In this document: piece by piece, positions 9,328 to 16,650 of the stretch
How positions within the stretch are numbered: the first letter of the stretch is position 1
Layout: each line of letters opens with the position of its first letter
NCBI RefSeq assembly: GCF_000478585.1
Contig: NZ_ARWI01000001.1
Location: forward strand, 2,170,001-2,234,000
Reading direction: 5' to 3'
From: Thiomicrorhabdus sp. Kp2
Lineage (GTDB): Bacteria; Pseudomonadota; Gammaproteobacteria; Thiomicrospirales; Thiomicrospiraceae
DNA length: 64,000 nucleotides
Program-made: the position numbers and the translations under genes
Notes under the pieces: model-generated
Told to the model about the DNA's origin: nothing
Databases searched by the model: none
What the model saw: only the letters and a program-made list of their open reading frames with translations

Positions 9328-10454
9328 CTACAAAAATATGGACCCATTAATACAAGACTCCAGAAAAATTATCGTAACCTTGGCGAATCTTTTTAAAAGA
9401 GAAAAACTTGTGCCTGAATTCCAGGTGCTATCTCAAGGAAAGGCAAATATTGAAGTGAGTGGGTACGATAATTGGAATGGAGGAACAACAATTTATGGAA
9501 TTTATTGTCGGGTACCATTGGAACTGTATTCAAACATCGAATTAGAAATTCAAGCAATTGAGCAAAGCATAAAAAACAAAGCTGAAACCTTGTTTCGGTC
9601 ATATCCAGATTCTTGGGTTGGTGAAGTAGTTATATCCCCCGAATTAGCTGACGAAATCCATGGAAAGGCATACAAAATATCACATGAAGAGCTAGTCAAG
9701 TTGCTTGAAAGTCAAAAGAGTGTAATGGTCTCAGTGTCTACTGGTGGTGCAAGAATTCAAGATGTAAATACTGAATATCAGTCAAATCTTTCAGAAATTT
9801 CTGAAGCCCTTAGAGAAAGAGGGTTGGTAAATCCTAATACATTTAAAGATTTATGGGAGTGGTATGGGAGGTGGAGCGATGGCTCTCTATCTACATACCA
9901 ATCAAGGAGAGCCTTTTTATCCGAGATGTTCACTCCCATAATTGAAACAATTAAAGGGATGAAATCCGCATCTGTAAATCCAGTATTTGAAGAGCCTACC
10001 GGTTGGAACCGGGTAGACCGAAGTATGGGAGAAATTAAGCTCCGCTTGGCTCAAGCAACTACTGAAGAGCAGTATCAAGGTATCGGGTTACTAGCAAGAG
10101 AAACCTTAATCTCATTAGCTCAAGCGGTTTACGACCCAGATTTACACCAGCCTACAGACGGTATAGTACCATCCAAAACCGATGCAAAAAGAATGCTTGA
10201 CTCATACATTTCGTCAGTATTACCTGCTAAAAGTAACGAAAATGTCAGACGTCACGCCAAAGCTTCTCTTGATCTTGCAAACGATCTAACTCATAGACGT
10301 ACTGCTGATTTTAGATTGGCCGCATTATGTGCAGAATCCATAAATGCGGTGGTGAATATATTATCCATAATCTCAGGGCGTCGAGATCGTGAGTAAAAGT
10401 GTTAACAAAACACTCAACCCGACCGCGCTAACGCGCGGCCGGTTAGCTTAAACG
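9322..10454 (+). mobile_element. integron gene cassette 1
   Basis: Bounded on the left by GTTAACA at 9321-9327 and on the right by an attC site. The attC R'' box TGTTAAC (10400-10406) is the exact reverse complement of the left boundary, as expected if the cassette was once a circle. It carries one gene starting 17 bp from the left end. No AGGCCT motif lies within it, unlike surrounding DNA. No integron integrase is present in the window. Confidence 0.7.
9338..10396 (+). CDS. cassette-borne protein of unknown function (possible defence gene)
   Basis: 352 residues, no signal peptide or membrane segment, so probably cytoplasmic. The N-terminal third is mixed alpha/beta. The C-terminal part is helical, with LLARETLISLAQAVYD and SLDLANDLTHRR followed by a predicted helix ending VVNILSII. 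This layout recalls C-terminal helical regions of some abortive-infection-type proteins, but no catalytic motif is recognised and the assignment is not secure. The gene fills a single cassette: it starts 17 bp after the left boundary and stops 3 bp before the attC R'' box. Codon use is less tuned to the host than in neighbouring genes and the gene lacks the AGGCCTG motif, both consistent with transfer. Confidence 0.75.
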   Translation: MDPLIQDSRKIIVTLANLFKREKLVPEFQVLSQGKANIEVSGYDNWNGGTTIYGIYCRVPLELYSNIELEIQAIEQSIKNKAETLFRSYPDSWVGEVVISPELADEIHGKAYKISHEELVKLLESQKSVMVSVSTGGARIQDVNTEYQSNLSEISEALRERGLVNPNTFKDLWEWYGRWSDGSLSTYQSRRAFLSEMFTPIIETIKGMKSASVNPVFEEPTGWNRVDRSMGEIKLRLAQATTEEQYQGIGLLARETLISLAQAVYDPDLHQPTDGIVPSKTDAKRMLDSYISSVLPAKSNENVRRHAKASLDLANDLTHRRTADFRLAALCAESINAVVNILSIISGRRDRE

Positions 10455-10460
10455 TTATGT
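10400..10460 (+). other. attC recombination site of cassette 1
   Basis: 61-bp site with R'' TGTTAAC, R' GTTATGT, and a stem CCGACCGCGC / GCGCGGCCGG around a TAAC loop, flanked by CACTCAA and TTAGCTTAAAC in the L'' and L' positions. It resembles short attC sites such as that of aadA cassettes in length, spacing and GC-rich centre. Confidence 0.75.
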
Positions 10461-10952
10461 AGCTTATAAATTACTGAATAGAGAATAAGATGCCGAGAAG
10501 ACTTACTCAAACTAAACCACATACCCATCAAACTTTAAAGAATATGAGTTATGAAAGTATGGTGATTAGTTGGCTCATGTACGATGGCTGGCAAGTGTTC
10601 ATCCCCATACTAGATAACGGACATCAAACAGACATATTGATTTCTGACGGACCTAACTATTTTAGAATTCAAATAAAAACCGTTGAAGCTAGTGGAGAAG
10701 ATCATTCTGTTGAAAATCGCTGGGAGGATATCAATGTAGATTATGTAATTTATTTTGCGAGAAACTCCACATGGGGTTACATATCACCTGCATTTTCAGA
10801 CAAAAAAAGACCACTAAACCACAATGAACATGTGCGTTTTGAATCCAATAGTCGCACACAATTTTTGAAGGCTCTTCATAAAATATGATAAACCCAAACT
10901 ACATAACAAAACACTCAAGCCGACTGCGCTGATGCGCAGCCGCTTAGTTCAA
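10455..10952 (+). mobile_element. integron gene cassette 2
   Basis: Starts with TTATGT, the second half of the previous attC R' box. Its own attC R'' box, ACATAAC at 10901-10907, is the exact reverse complement of GTTATGT, showing that the 5' end and the attC belong to the same cassette. It has one gene of 132 codons. Cassette array without integrase (CALIN-like). Confidence 0.7.
10490..10888 (+). CDS. PD-(D/E)XK nuclease-fold protein, cassette-borne
   Basis: 132 residues, cytoplasmic. The core fits the small PD-(D/E)XK fold seen in group I intron-associated and other endonuclease-like proteins: a glutamate in the first helix (SYESMVISWLM), then GHQTDILI with the metal-binding Asp, then FRIQIKTV giving the QxK catalytic half-motif. 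The C-terminal part (DYVIYFARNSTWGYI) continues the sheet. It could be a DNA nuclease, a Holliday-junction-type resolvase relative or a degraded restriction enzyme; no methyltransferase lies beside it. The gene lies in an integron cassette, starting 36 bp after the cassette boundary with GAGAATAAG as ribosome-binding region. Fold call is reasonable; activity is inferred. Confidence 0.7.
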   Translation: MPRRLTQTKPHTHQTLKNMSYESMVISWLMYDGWQVFIPILDNGHQTDILISDGPNYFRIQIKTVEASGEDHSVENRWEDINVDYVIYFARNSTWGYISPAFSDKKRPLNHNEHVRFESNSRTQFLKALHKI

Positions 10953-10958
10953 TTAACT
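10901..10958 (+). other. attC recombination site of cassette 2
   Basis: 58-bp site with R'' ACATAAC, stem GACTGCGC / GCGCAGCC around a TGAT loop, L' CTTAGTTCAA and a terminal ATTAACT in the R' position. It shares the AACAAAACACTCAA left side with the first site. The R' box lacks the initial G, so this copy may have decayed or mark the end of the array. Confidence 0.7.
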
Positions 10959-11043
10959 AAAAGGGGTCAAAGCCGTTTTTTCTGGATAAAGTTGATGAAT
11001 TCACCATTCTCATGCTTACAGTTCCTGGCTGTTTAGTGGACAT

Positions 11044-11055
11044 ACCAGGCCTGGT
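11044..11055. repeat. ACCAGGCCTGGT palindrome, copy 4
   Basis: Perfect copy in the spacer between the cassettes and the BCCT gene; core extended to TACC...GGTA (14 bp). Confidence 0.9.
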
Positions 11056-11130
11056 AAAACTCTAATAAATTGATTTTAGTAATTGTTGAGAAGCCTTTTT
11101 AATATTTATAGGTCTTTAATTTCATGACTC

Positions 11131-11651
11131 TGGCTTCCCGTCACTTTTTCTCGTCTCTGCAGCCGAGTTCTTCGGTTGCTGTTCGGCAAAAAGTAACCAA
11201 AAAACGAACCCCGCTGACGAAACCGGTTTTACTAAGTTTGTCTGCTGAGATTCCCATAACTCGCTACGCAGGCTTCGCTCAAACAATGGAAATCTTTAAC
11301 CGCATCCTTCACTAAGTAAAAGAGCGATTCCTTACAGAGGGGAGGCTTTTTCTACGTTAATTCCGTATTTCTATTGTTTAGATTTTCTTGTGCTGTACTT
11401 TTTCACCAGGCCTGGTAAGTTCTGTTTTATTCTGTAAAGCCAACCTCAAACGCCAAAATTCCCCTTGGAATAGATTGTGCAAAGTTCTTAACGAAAAGAA
11501 CGATTAAAAATCCCGACTGTTCGAAGCTGAGCTTGCTCAGCAAGTTGCGGGATTTCAGTGAATGAGTTTTAGAACTTGCCAATATATGGAGCGGGGTGCC
11601 CTTTTTCTGGTTACTCTTTTTAGGCAAGTAAAAAGAGTAACGGGAAGCCTA
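11131..11651. repeat. inverted pair of GGCTTCCCGT repeats in a 1-kb gene-free spacer
   Basis: The left end reads GGCTTCCCGTCACTTTTT and the right end is the reverse complement of GGCTTCCCGTTACTCTTTTT. Each is followed inward by a matching AAAAAGTAACC / AAAGAGTAACC block and a CCCCGCT stretch, so the same element sits twice in opposite orientation. The spacer (10959-11987) holds no convincing gene; the short ORF over the left copy is repeat-derived. Confidence 0.65.
11405..11416. repeat. ACCAGGCCTGGT palindrome, copy 5
   Basis: Perfect copy lying between the two halves of the inverted GGCTTCCCGT repeat pair. Confidence 0.9.
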
Positions 11652-11987
11652 AAAGCCATTATTAAAGGTGTATAAATATCTGTAAAGGCTTATCAATAGC
11701 TAAGATAAGTTAAACCTTAAAACCAGTTTGTATGTCCTGTGGCTATCTTTACAGCGTGTGATAAAAGGGGTTAAAGCCACTGCTGACCCACTTTTCACGC
11801 TTTCAGAGAATGTCTAAAATCATGGGTTATAAATGGGTGTTTGTATTTGTTTTTGTCCTAGTATTTGGCTTATCTAATCAAGTGTAACGCCATGTAGATA
11901 AAATAATCTATTCAAGAACTGTGCTAGAGACTTGAAAAGAAACTCAGTTTTGTTAAGGTTTGAGTAATTTTCCAAAGAGCGCTATCT

Positions 11988-14066
11988 ATGCCTACTTCTG
12001 AAACCTCTCGTTTTCAATCTACAATATTACTCCCTGTTTTTATTCCCGCAATTGTGGTGATTTTTTTTACCATTATAGGAACCCTTAGCAACCCTGATTT
12101 TGCGGGGGAGCTTTTTTCACAAGCTCAAGCGGAAATTACTCAAAATTTCAGCTGGTTCTATATGCTTGTTGTGGCTATTTTTTTAGTTTTTATTATCTCT
12201 ATTGCCATTTCGCCTTGGGGAAGAATCAAACTTGGGCCTGATGATTCTGAGCCTGATTACACTTTTACGGCCTGGTTTGCGATGCTGTTTTCGGCAGGTT
12301 ATGGAATTGCACTGTTGTTTTTTGGGGTGGCCGAGCCTGTACTTCATTATGCTACGCCACCCGAAGGGCCTTCAGAAACCGTTGGGGCTGCTAAAGAAGC
12401 GATGCAAATTGCCTTTTTTCATTGGGGGTTTCATATTTGGGCTATTTACGGTTTAGTTGGGCTGGTTTTAGCCTATTTTTCTTTTAGGCATAAATTACCG
12501 CTTTCAATGCGATCAACCCTTTACCCTTTAATTGGTGATCGTATTTATGGGCCAATTGGTCATAGCGTAGACACTTTTGCGATTTTGGGTACGGTATTTG
12601 GCCTAGCAACCACACTGGGCTTGTCTGTTACTCAAATTAATGCAGGGGTTCACTATTTAATGCCATCTATTCCCAATAATACAACGGTACAAATTGTAGC
12701 CATTGCCGTTATTACTGGTTTAGCGACTTTTTCAGTTGTAGCAGGGATGGATAAAGGAATTAAACGGCTTTCTTTACTTAATATTGGCTTGGCGATGGTG
12801 TTAATGTTATTTGTTTTTGTCACTGGGCCAACCATCTTTATTTTAGAAACATTTTTGCAAAATACGGGTAGCTATTTAGGCAATATTGTAGAACGTACCT
12901 TTAATTTACAGGCCTACTCTTCTAGCGACTGGATTGGTAATTGGACGATCTTTATCTTTGCTTGGACGATTGCTTGGGCGCCATTTGTTGGGCTGTTTAT
13001 TGCCAAAATCAGTAAAGGTAGAACGATTCGTCAGTTTGTTTTGGGGGTGATGATTGTTCCTACGATGTTTACCTTTTTTTGGTTTTCTGTTTTTGGCGAT
13101 ACGGCTTTGCATTTGATTATGAAAGAGGGTTATCAAAGCTTTATTCAAGCGGTACAAAACGATCACGCCATTGCACTGTTCCAACTGTTTGAACATCTGC
13201 CTTTAAGTAGCATTATGTCTGCTTTAGCGGTCTTTTTAATTATTACCTTTTTTGTAACCTCAGCCGATTCAGGGGCTTTAGTGTTAGATTCACTGGCCTC
13301 AAATAGTAGCACTGCACCGCCTGTTTGGCAGCGGGTTTTTTGGGCAGTTCTTTTAGGAACTGTGGCGGCTGTTTTGTTATTGGCGGGTGGCTTAAAAGCG
13401 CTTCAAACCGCCTCGATTGCCAGTGCTTTGCCGTTTGCTGTGATTATGTTAATTGCCATGGTGGGCATTTGGCGCGCTCTGATTATTGAAAGTAAAAGAG
13501 ATGTCAGTCTTAAAAATGCGGTGCGTAACAGCGGCAAAACGCTTGAGCAGGATGGAAGCAACTGGAAGGATCGATTATCAAAACTGATTGAGTACCCAGA
13601 TAAAGAAGAGGTTTCTGAATTTATTAACGATATAGCTTATAAAAGTATGCAAACCGTGCAGTTGGAGCTTAAACGTCGTGGTTGGGAGTCGAGTGTCTAT
13701 ATTGATTCTGACCCGCTTAGAGCACGTATTGAAGTGGTAAAGTCTGAACAAATGCCATTTATTTATGAAGTGCGTTTATGCGAACGAATCATCCCTGGTT
13801 TTGCCTTCTCAGAAATACTGTTAGAGCAAGAAAACCAAGCAGAAGAACAGGTGTCGTATTACTATCGAGCAGAAGTTTTTTTAAGAGAAGGTGGCGAAGC
13901 TTATGATGTATTTGGTTACAGTCGACATAATATGATTACCGACATACTTAATCATTTTGAGCACTACTTACACAAATTACATCACTCGGCAGAACTGCTC
14001 CCTTGGGAAGTTGAACAACGTGAACAGCAGTTAAAACCTAACTTAAATCTCAACGAAGAAGCTTAA
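11988..14066 (+). CDS. BCCT-family transporter, BetT-like
   Basis: 692 residues, inner membrane. It belongs to the betaine/choline/carnitine transporter family: about 12 membrane segments, the FGVAEPVLHY motif of segment 3-4, and the tryptophan-rich FAWTIAWAPFVGLFIAKIS segment with the following KGRTIRQF loop. A long cytoplasmic C-terminal part of about 170 residues after the last segment is as found in BetT-type choline transporters, where it helps sense osmolarity. Substrate (choline, glycine betaine or another) cannot be told from sequence; no choline oxidation genes lie nearby, so uptake as a compatible solute is a reasonable guess. It is a single gene after a repeat-rich spacer, with weak ribosome-binding sequence. 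Confidence 0.85.
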   Translation: MPTSETSRFQSTILLPVFIPAIVVIFFTIIGTLSNPDFAGELFSQAQAEITQNFSWFYMLVVAIFLVFIISIAISPWGRIKLGPDDSEPDYTFTAWFAMLFSAGYGIALLFFGVAEPVLHYATPPEGPSETVGAAKEAMQIAFFHWGFHIWAIYGLVGLVLAYFSFRHKLPLSMRSTLYPLIGDRIYGPIGHSVDTFAILGTVFGLATTLGLSVTQINAGVHYLMPSIPNNTTVQIVAIAVITGLATFSVVAGMDKGIKRLSLLNIGLAMVLMLFVFVTGPTIFILETFLQNTGSYLGNIVERTFNLQAYSSSDWIGNWTIFIFAWTIAWAPFVGLFIAKISKGRTIRQFVLGVMIVPTMFTFFWFSVFGDTALHLIMKEGYQSFIQAVQNDHAIALFQLFEHLPLSSIMSALAVFLIITFFVTSADSGALVLDSLASNSSTAPPVWQRVFWAVLLGTVAAVLLLAGGLKALQTASIASALPFAVIMLIAMVGIWRALIIESKRDVSLKNAVRNSGKTLEQDGSNWKDRLSKLIEYPDKEEVSEFINDIAYKSMQTVQLELKRRGWESSVYIDSDPLRARIEVVKSEQMPFIYEVRLCERIIPGFAFSEILLEQENQAEEQVSYYYRAEVFLREGGEAYDVFGYSRHNMITDILNHFEHYLHKLHHSAELLPWEVEQREQQLKPNLNLNEEA

Positions 14067-14243
14067 TGGTTTGTTGAACGAGAGCAAAAATAATCAAACA
14101 TAAACAAGGTTTTTAAGGAGTGAATGGATGATGTAGCAGGGTTGAGAGAGTTGGCTGTTTAACCGAAAAATGAGCCGTTTTTTGCAGGTAAGCAAGCTCA
14201 TCGTAATAATGGTTCAGGAGCTGTTTTGGATTGTAGCTACTGG

Positions 14244-14261
14244 TTTACCAGGCCTGGTAAA
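14244..14261. repeat. ACCAGGCCTGGT palindrome, copy 6 (18-bp version)
   Basis: Perfect 18-bp palindrome TTTACCAGGCCTGGTAAA in the 275-bp gap between the BCCT gene and the PqiA-like gene; the rest of the gap shows no gene. Confidence 0.9.
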
Positions 14262-14341
14262 TGTTCATTTTTTGGGTAAATTTACCCGAGCGACTTTACA
14301 TCGTATAATCCACATTCTTCTATACTTGGAAAGTTATTATT

Positions 14342-14965
14342 GTGCTATATCGTCAATCATTTGGTTTTATTGTTCTTGTTGCGGCTTATATTTTATTAAT
14401 TCCAGGTTTAACCGAGCCCGTTCTTCACCTTACCACAATGCTTGATAAGGGCGAATTGACGGTTTTAGGCAAAGAGGCTATTTTAAACAGTGGCACAATT
14501 CCCAATTTTTTAATGCCTGTCACCATGGAGGTGTTAAATCAAATACATGCAACAGGCACGGTGGTCATTCAGGATACCTCTAAGAGTATTTTGGATACAG
14601 CTAAAACGTTGTGGCAAGACGGTAATCGGTTAGTGGCGTTTTTGATTGTGTTTTTTAGTGTGTTTGTACCTGCTTTAAAACTGGCTTTATTGGCAAGTTC
14701 TTATCTATTTAAACGCTTTGTAAAACACTTAGCATTAAGCAGTGCTCTACTCAGTAAATGGTCAATGGCGGATGTATTTGTAATGGCGTTGATTATTGCC
14801 TTTTTGGCGATTAAAGCCAGTTCGGGTAATTCGGCCTTGCTGCAAACCAATATTGAACTTGAAGCGGGCTTTTATTTCTTTTTAGGTTATTGTTTATTGT
14901 CGATTTTATCGAGTCAATTATTGGCAAGAGATTTTAGTGCAGAGTCAAAAACACAAAACGATTAA
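14342..14965 (+). CDS. paraquat-inducible protein A (PqiA/YebS)-like membrane protein
   Basis: 207 residues with four membrane segments. The second half carries the PqiA-type block LSKWSMADVFVMALIIAFLA, and the first has the periplasmic loop between segments 1 and 2 typical of one PqiA module. PqiA/LetA proteins work with MCE-domain partners in lipid transport across the envelope, but no MCE gene follows here, and the protein has only one module and no zinc-ribbon cysteines. The start is GTG, with GGAAAG eight bases upstream. It overlaps by 4 bp, tail to tail, the next gene on the other strand. Family call is good; function uncertain. Confidence 0.75.
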   Translation: MLYRQSFGFIVLVAAYILLIPGLTEPVLHLTTMLDKGELTVLGKEAILNSGTIPNFLMPVTMEVLNQIHATGTVVIQDTSKSILDTAKTLWQDGNRLVAFLIVFFSVFVPALKLALLASSYLFKRFVKHLALSSALLSKWSMADVFVMALIIAFLAIKASSGNSALLQTNIELEAGFYFFLGYCLLSILSSQLLARDFSAESKTQND

Positions 14966-15213
14966 ACGTAATCCATGTCTTTTGAAGGTTGGTTGGTAAT
15001 CGGTGGTTTTTGAGAGGATGATTCAATAATCAGTTTCTTTTCTAAGCGCAAACGATTGGTCAGTTTAGCGAGTCGGCTTTGAACTTTCCAAAACAGGTAG
15101 GCTGGTTCATCACAGATGAGTTTATGGTTTGGCGCAGACACAATCAAGTGCGAAGCATCTAACAGGTCTGGCTTCAGATTATGGGTTTGCTTGTCATAAT
15201 CCTTTGTATCCAT
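14962..15213 (-). CDS. small hypothetical protein
   Basis: 83 residues, charged, without signal peptide or membrane segment. No family recognised. A clear AAGGAA ribosome-binding site precedes the ATG, and the gene lies 11 bp after the lytic transglycosylase gene on the same strand, which suggests co-transcription and a real gene. The C-terminus overlaps the stop of the convergent PqiA-like gene by 4 bp. Confidence 0.5.
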   Translation of the reverse strand: MDTKDYDKQTHNLKPDLLDASHLIVSAPNHKLICDEPAYLFWKVQSRLAKLTNRLRLEKKLIIESSSQKPPITNQPSKDMDYV

Positions 15214-15224
15214 TAAATTCCTTG

Positions 15225-16481
15225 TTACTTACTCTCAGTTTGAACTTGTTGTAGTTTTTCTAACATTTTAACGCTGGCAAATCCATCCGCAGGTAACTTA
15301 TGTTTGGCTTGAAAATCGCGAAGTGCATTGCGCGTTTTGCTTCCAGCAATGCCATCAGGTTTACCTACGTTATAACCCATCTCATTTAAGAGTGATTGAA
15401 TCTCTTTGATTTGTGCATAACTCATGCCTTTGTCATCTTTAGGCTTTTGTTTGCTGAGTGGTGGAAGTTTAACGATTCGGTCTGCTAAATGGCCAACCGA
15501 TAGGGCATATTTATCGGCATTGTTCCAACGTTTAATGACTTTAAAGTTGTCATAGACTAAAAAAGCAGGCCCTTGATAATCACTGGCTAAAAGTAACTTT
15601 GCTTGCATATCTTCATTAGGAATTTCTCTACCATCAGCAAGGGTGATGCCGAGTTTCTTCCAGTCATTTAACGGACGTGCTGTTTTGTTATCGGCTAAGG
15701 CGTAATCAAAGTCTTTGGGTAGAGCGACTTCACGTCCCCAGTTTTCTTGTGCTTGCCAACCCAGTTGATTTAAGAAGTTACCTGCTGAGTAAAACACGTC
15801 TGGCAAGCTATCCCATAAATTGATTTTGCCATCACCATCACCATCTACCGCATATTGCAGGTAGTTAGATGGCATAAATTGGCACTGTCCCATCGCTCCT
15901 GCCCAAGAGCCTTTCATCTGTTCTAAAGAGACATGACCTCTATCTAAAATGGTTAAGGCACTCATAAGTTGAGTGCTAAAGAATTTACTGCGGCGTGGAT
16001 CGTAAGCCAAGGTGGCAAGCGATTCAATAATTGGAAGATTACCCGTATAGCTACCGTAATTGGTTTCTAGCCCCCAAAACGCCACAAGAAAACGACCAGG
16101 CACACCGTATTTTTTGGTGACTTCATCTAGTAGGGGTTTATTGGCTTCATAATTTTTTAGACCGTTTTCAACACGACTCTCGCTGACCGCACGGTTAAAG
16201 TAGTCAAAAAAAGTTTTAGTGAATTCGGGCTGCTTTTTGTCCGATTCAAGCACTTTTGCATTGAGTTTTACATTCTTAAAGGCTTGGTCAAGCGTTGACT
16301 GTGAAATGCCTTCATTATGTGCCTGCTTTTTAAAGTCACTTAGCCAAGCATTAAAGTCCGCTTCGGAGGCTTTAAAAGGCTCTGATTGTGCCTGGCCATT
16401 AAGAGAGGTGGCCATAATCAATGAGGCGAATAAAAGTTTAATGTAACGGCTTGTGGTGTTATGCATAGTCAACTTTGGCAT
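15225..16481 (-). CDS. lytic murein transglycosylase, MltB/SltB family, with peptidoglycan-binding domain
   Basis: 418 residues from the ATG preceded by AGGCAAAC; a longer frame upstream has no family similarity. A signal peptide (hydrophobic LLFASLIMATS, ending near GQAQS) sends it to the periplasm. The catalytic domain cleaves the N-acetylmuramic acid-N-acetylglucosamine bond of peptidoglycan, with the essential glutamate in VAFWGLETNYGSYTG and the following AMGQCQFMPSNY block. The C-terminal 60 residues form a PG_binding_1 domain (IQSLLNEMGYNVGKPDGI, then RNALRDFQ), as in the SltB/MltB3 type rather than E. coli MltB. There is no lipobox, so it is probably soluble. Confidence 0.9.
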   Translation of the reverse strand: MPKLTMHNTTSRYIKLLFASLIMATSLNGQAQSEPFKASEADFNAWLSDFKKQAHNEGISQSTLDQAFKNVKLNAKVLESDKKQPEFTKTFFDYFNRAVSESRVENGLKNYEANKPLLDEVTKKYGVPGRFLVAFWGLETNYGSYTGNLPIIESLATLAYDPRRSKFFSTQLMSALTILDRGHVSLEQMKGSWAGAMGQCQFMPSNYLQYAVDGDGDGKINLWDSLPDVFYSAGNFLNQLGWQAQENWGREVALPKDFDYALADNKTARPLNDWKKLGITLADGREIPNEDMQAKLLLASDYQGPAFLVYDNFKVIKRWNNADKYALSVGHLADRIVKLPPLSKQKPKDDKGMSYAQIKEIQSLLNEMGYNVGKPDGIAGSKTRNALRDFQAKHKLPADGFASVKMLEKLQQVQTESK

Positions 16482-16650
16482 TGTTTGCCTAATTTTATGA
16501 GTGTTAAACGGTATTCTACCGAAACTATGCAAAAGTTGAAGGCAAAACAGTTTAAAATTAGCAGATATTTTAAAGGCTCTTTTTTTAACGTATTTGTGAA
16601 TCGAATGCGCAATAAAATAGACCAACAATCAATATGATAATGGATGTTTA

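Noticed and set aside
11124-11315. 63-codon frame on the plus strand
   Set aside because: Covers a GGCTTCCCGT repeat copy; composition is that of translated repeat.
11810-11887. 25-codon frame with a hydrophobic core
   Set aside because: Ribosome-binding site weak, no relative known; could be a small membrane peptide but support is too thin.
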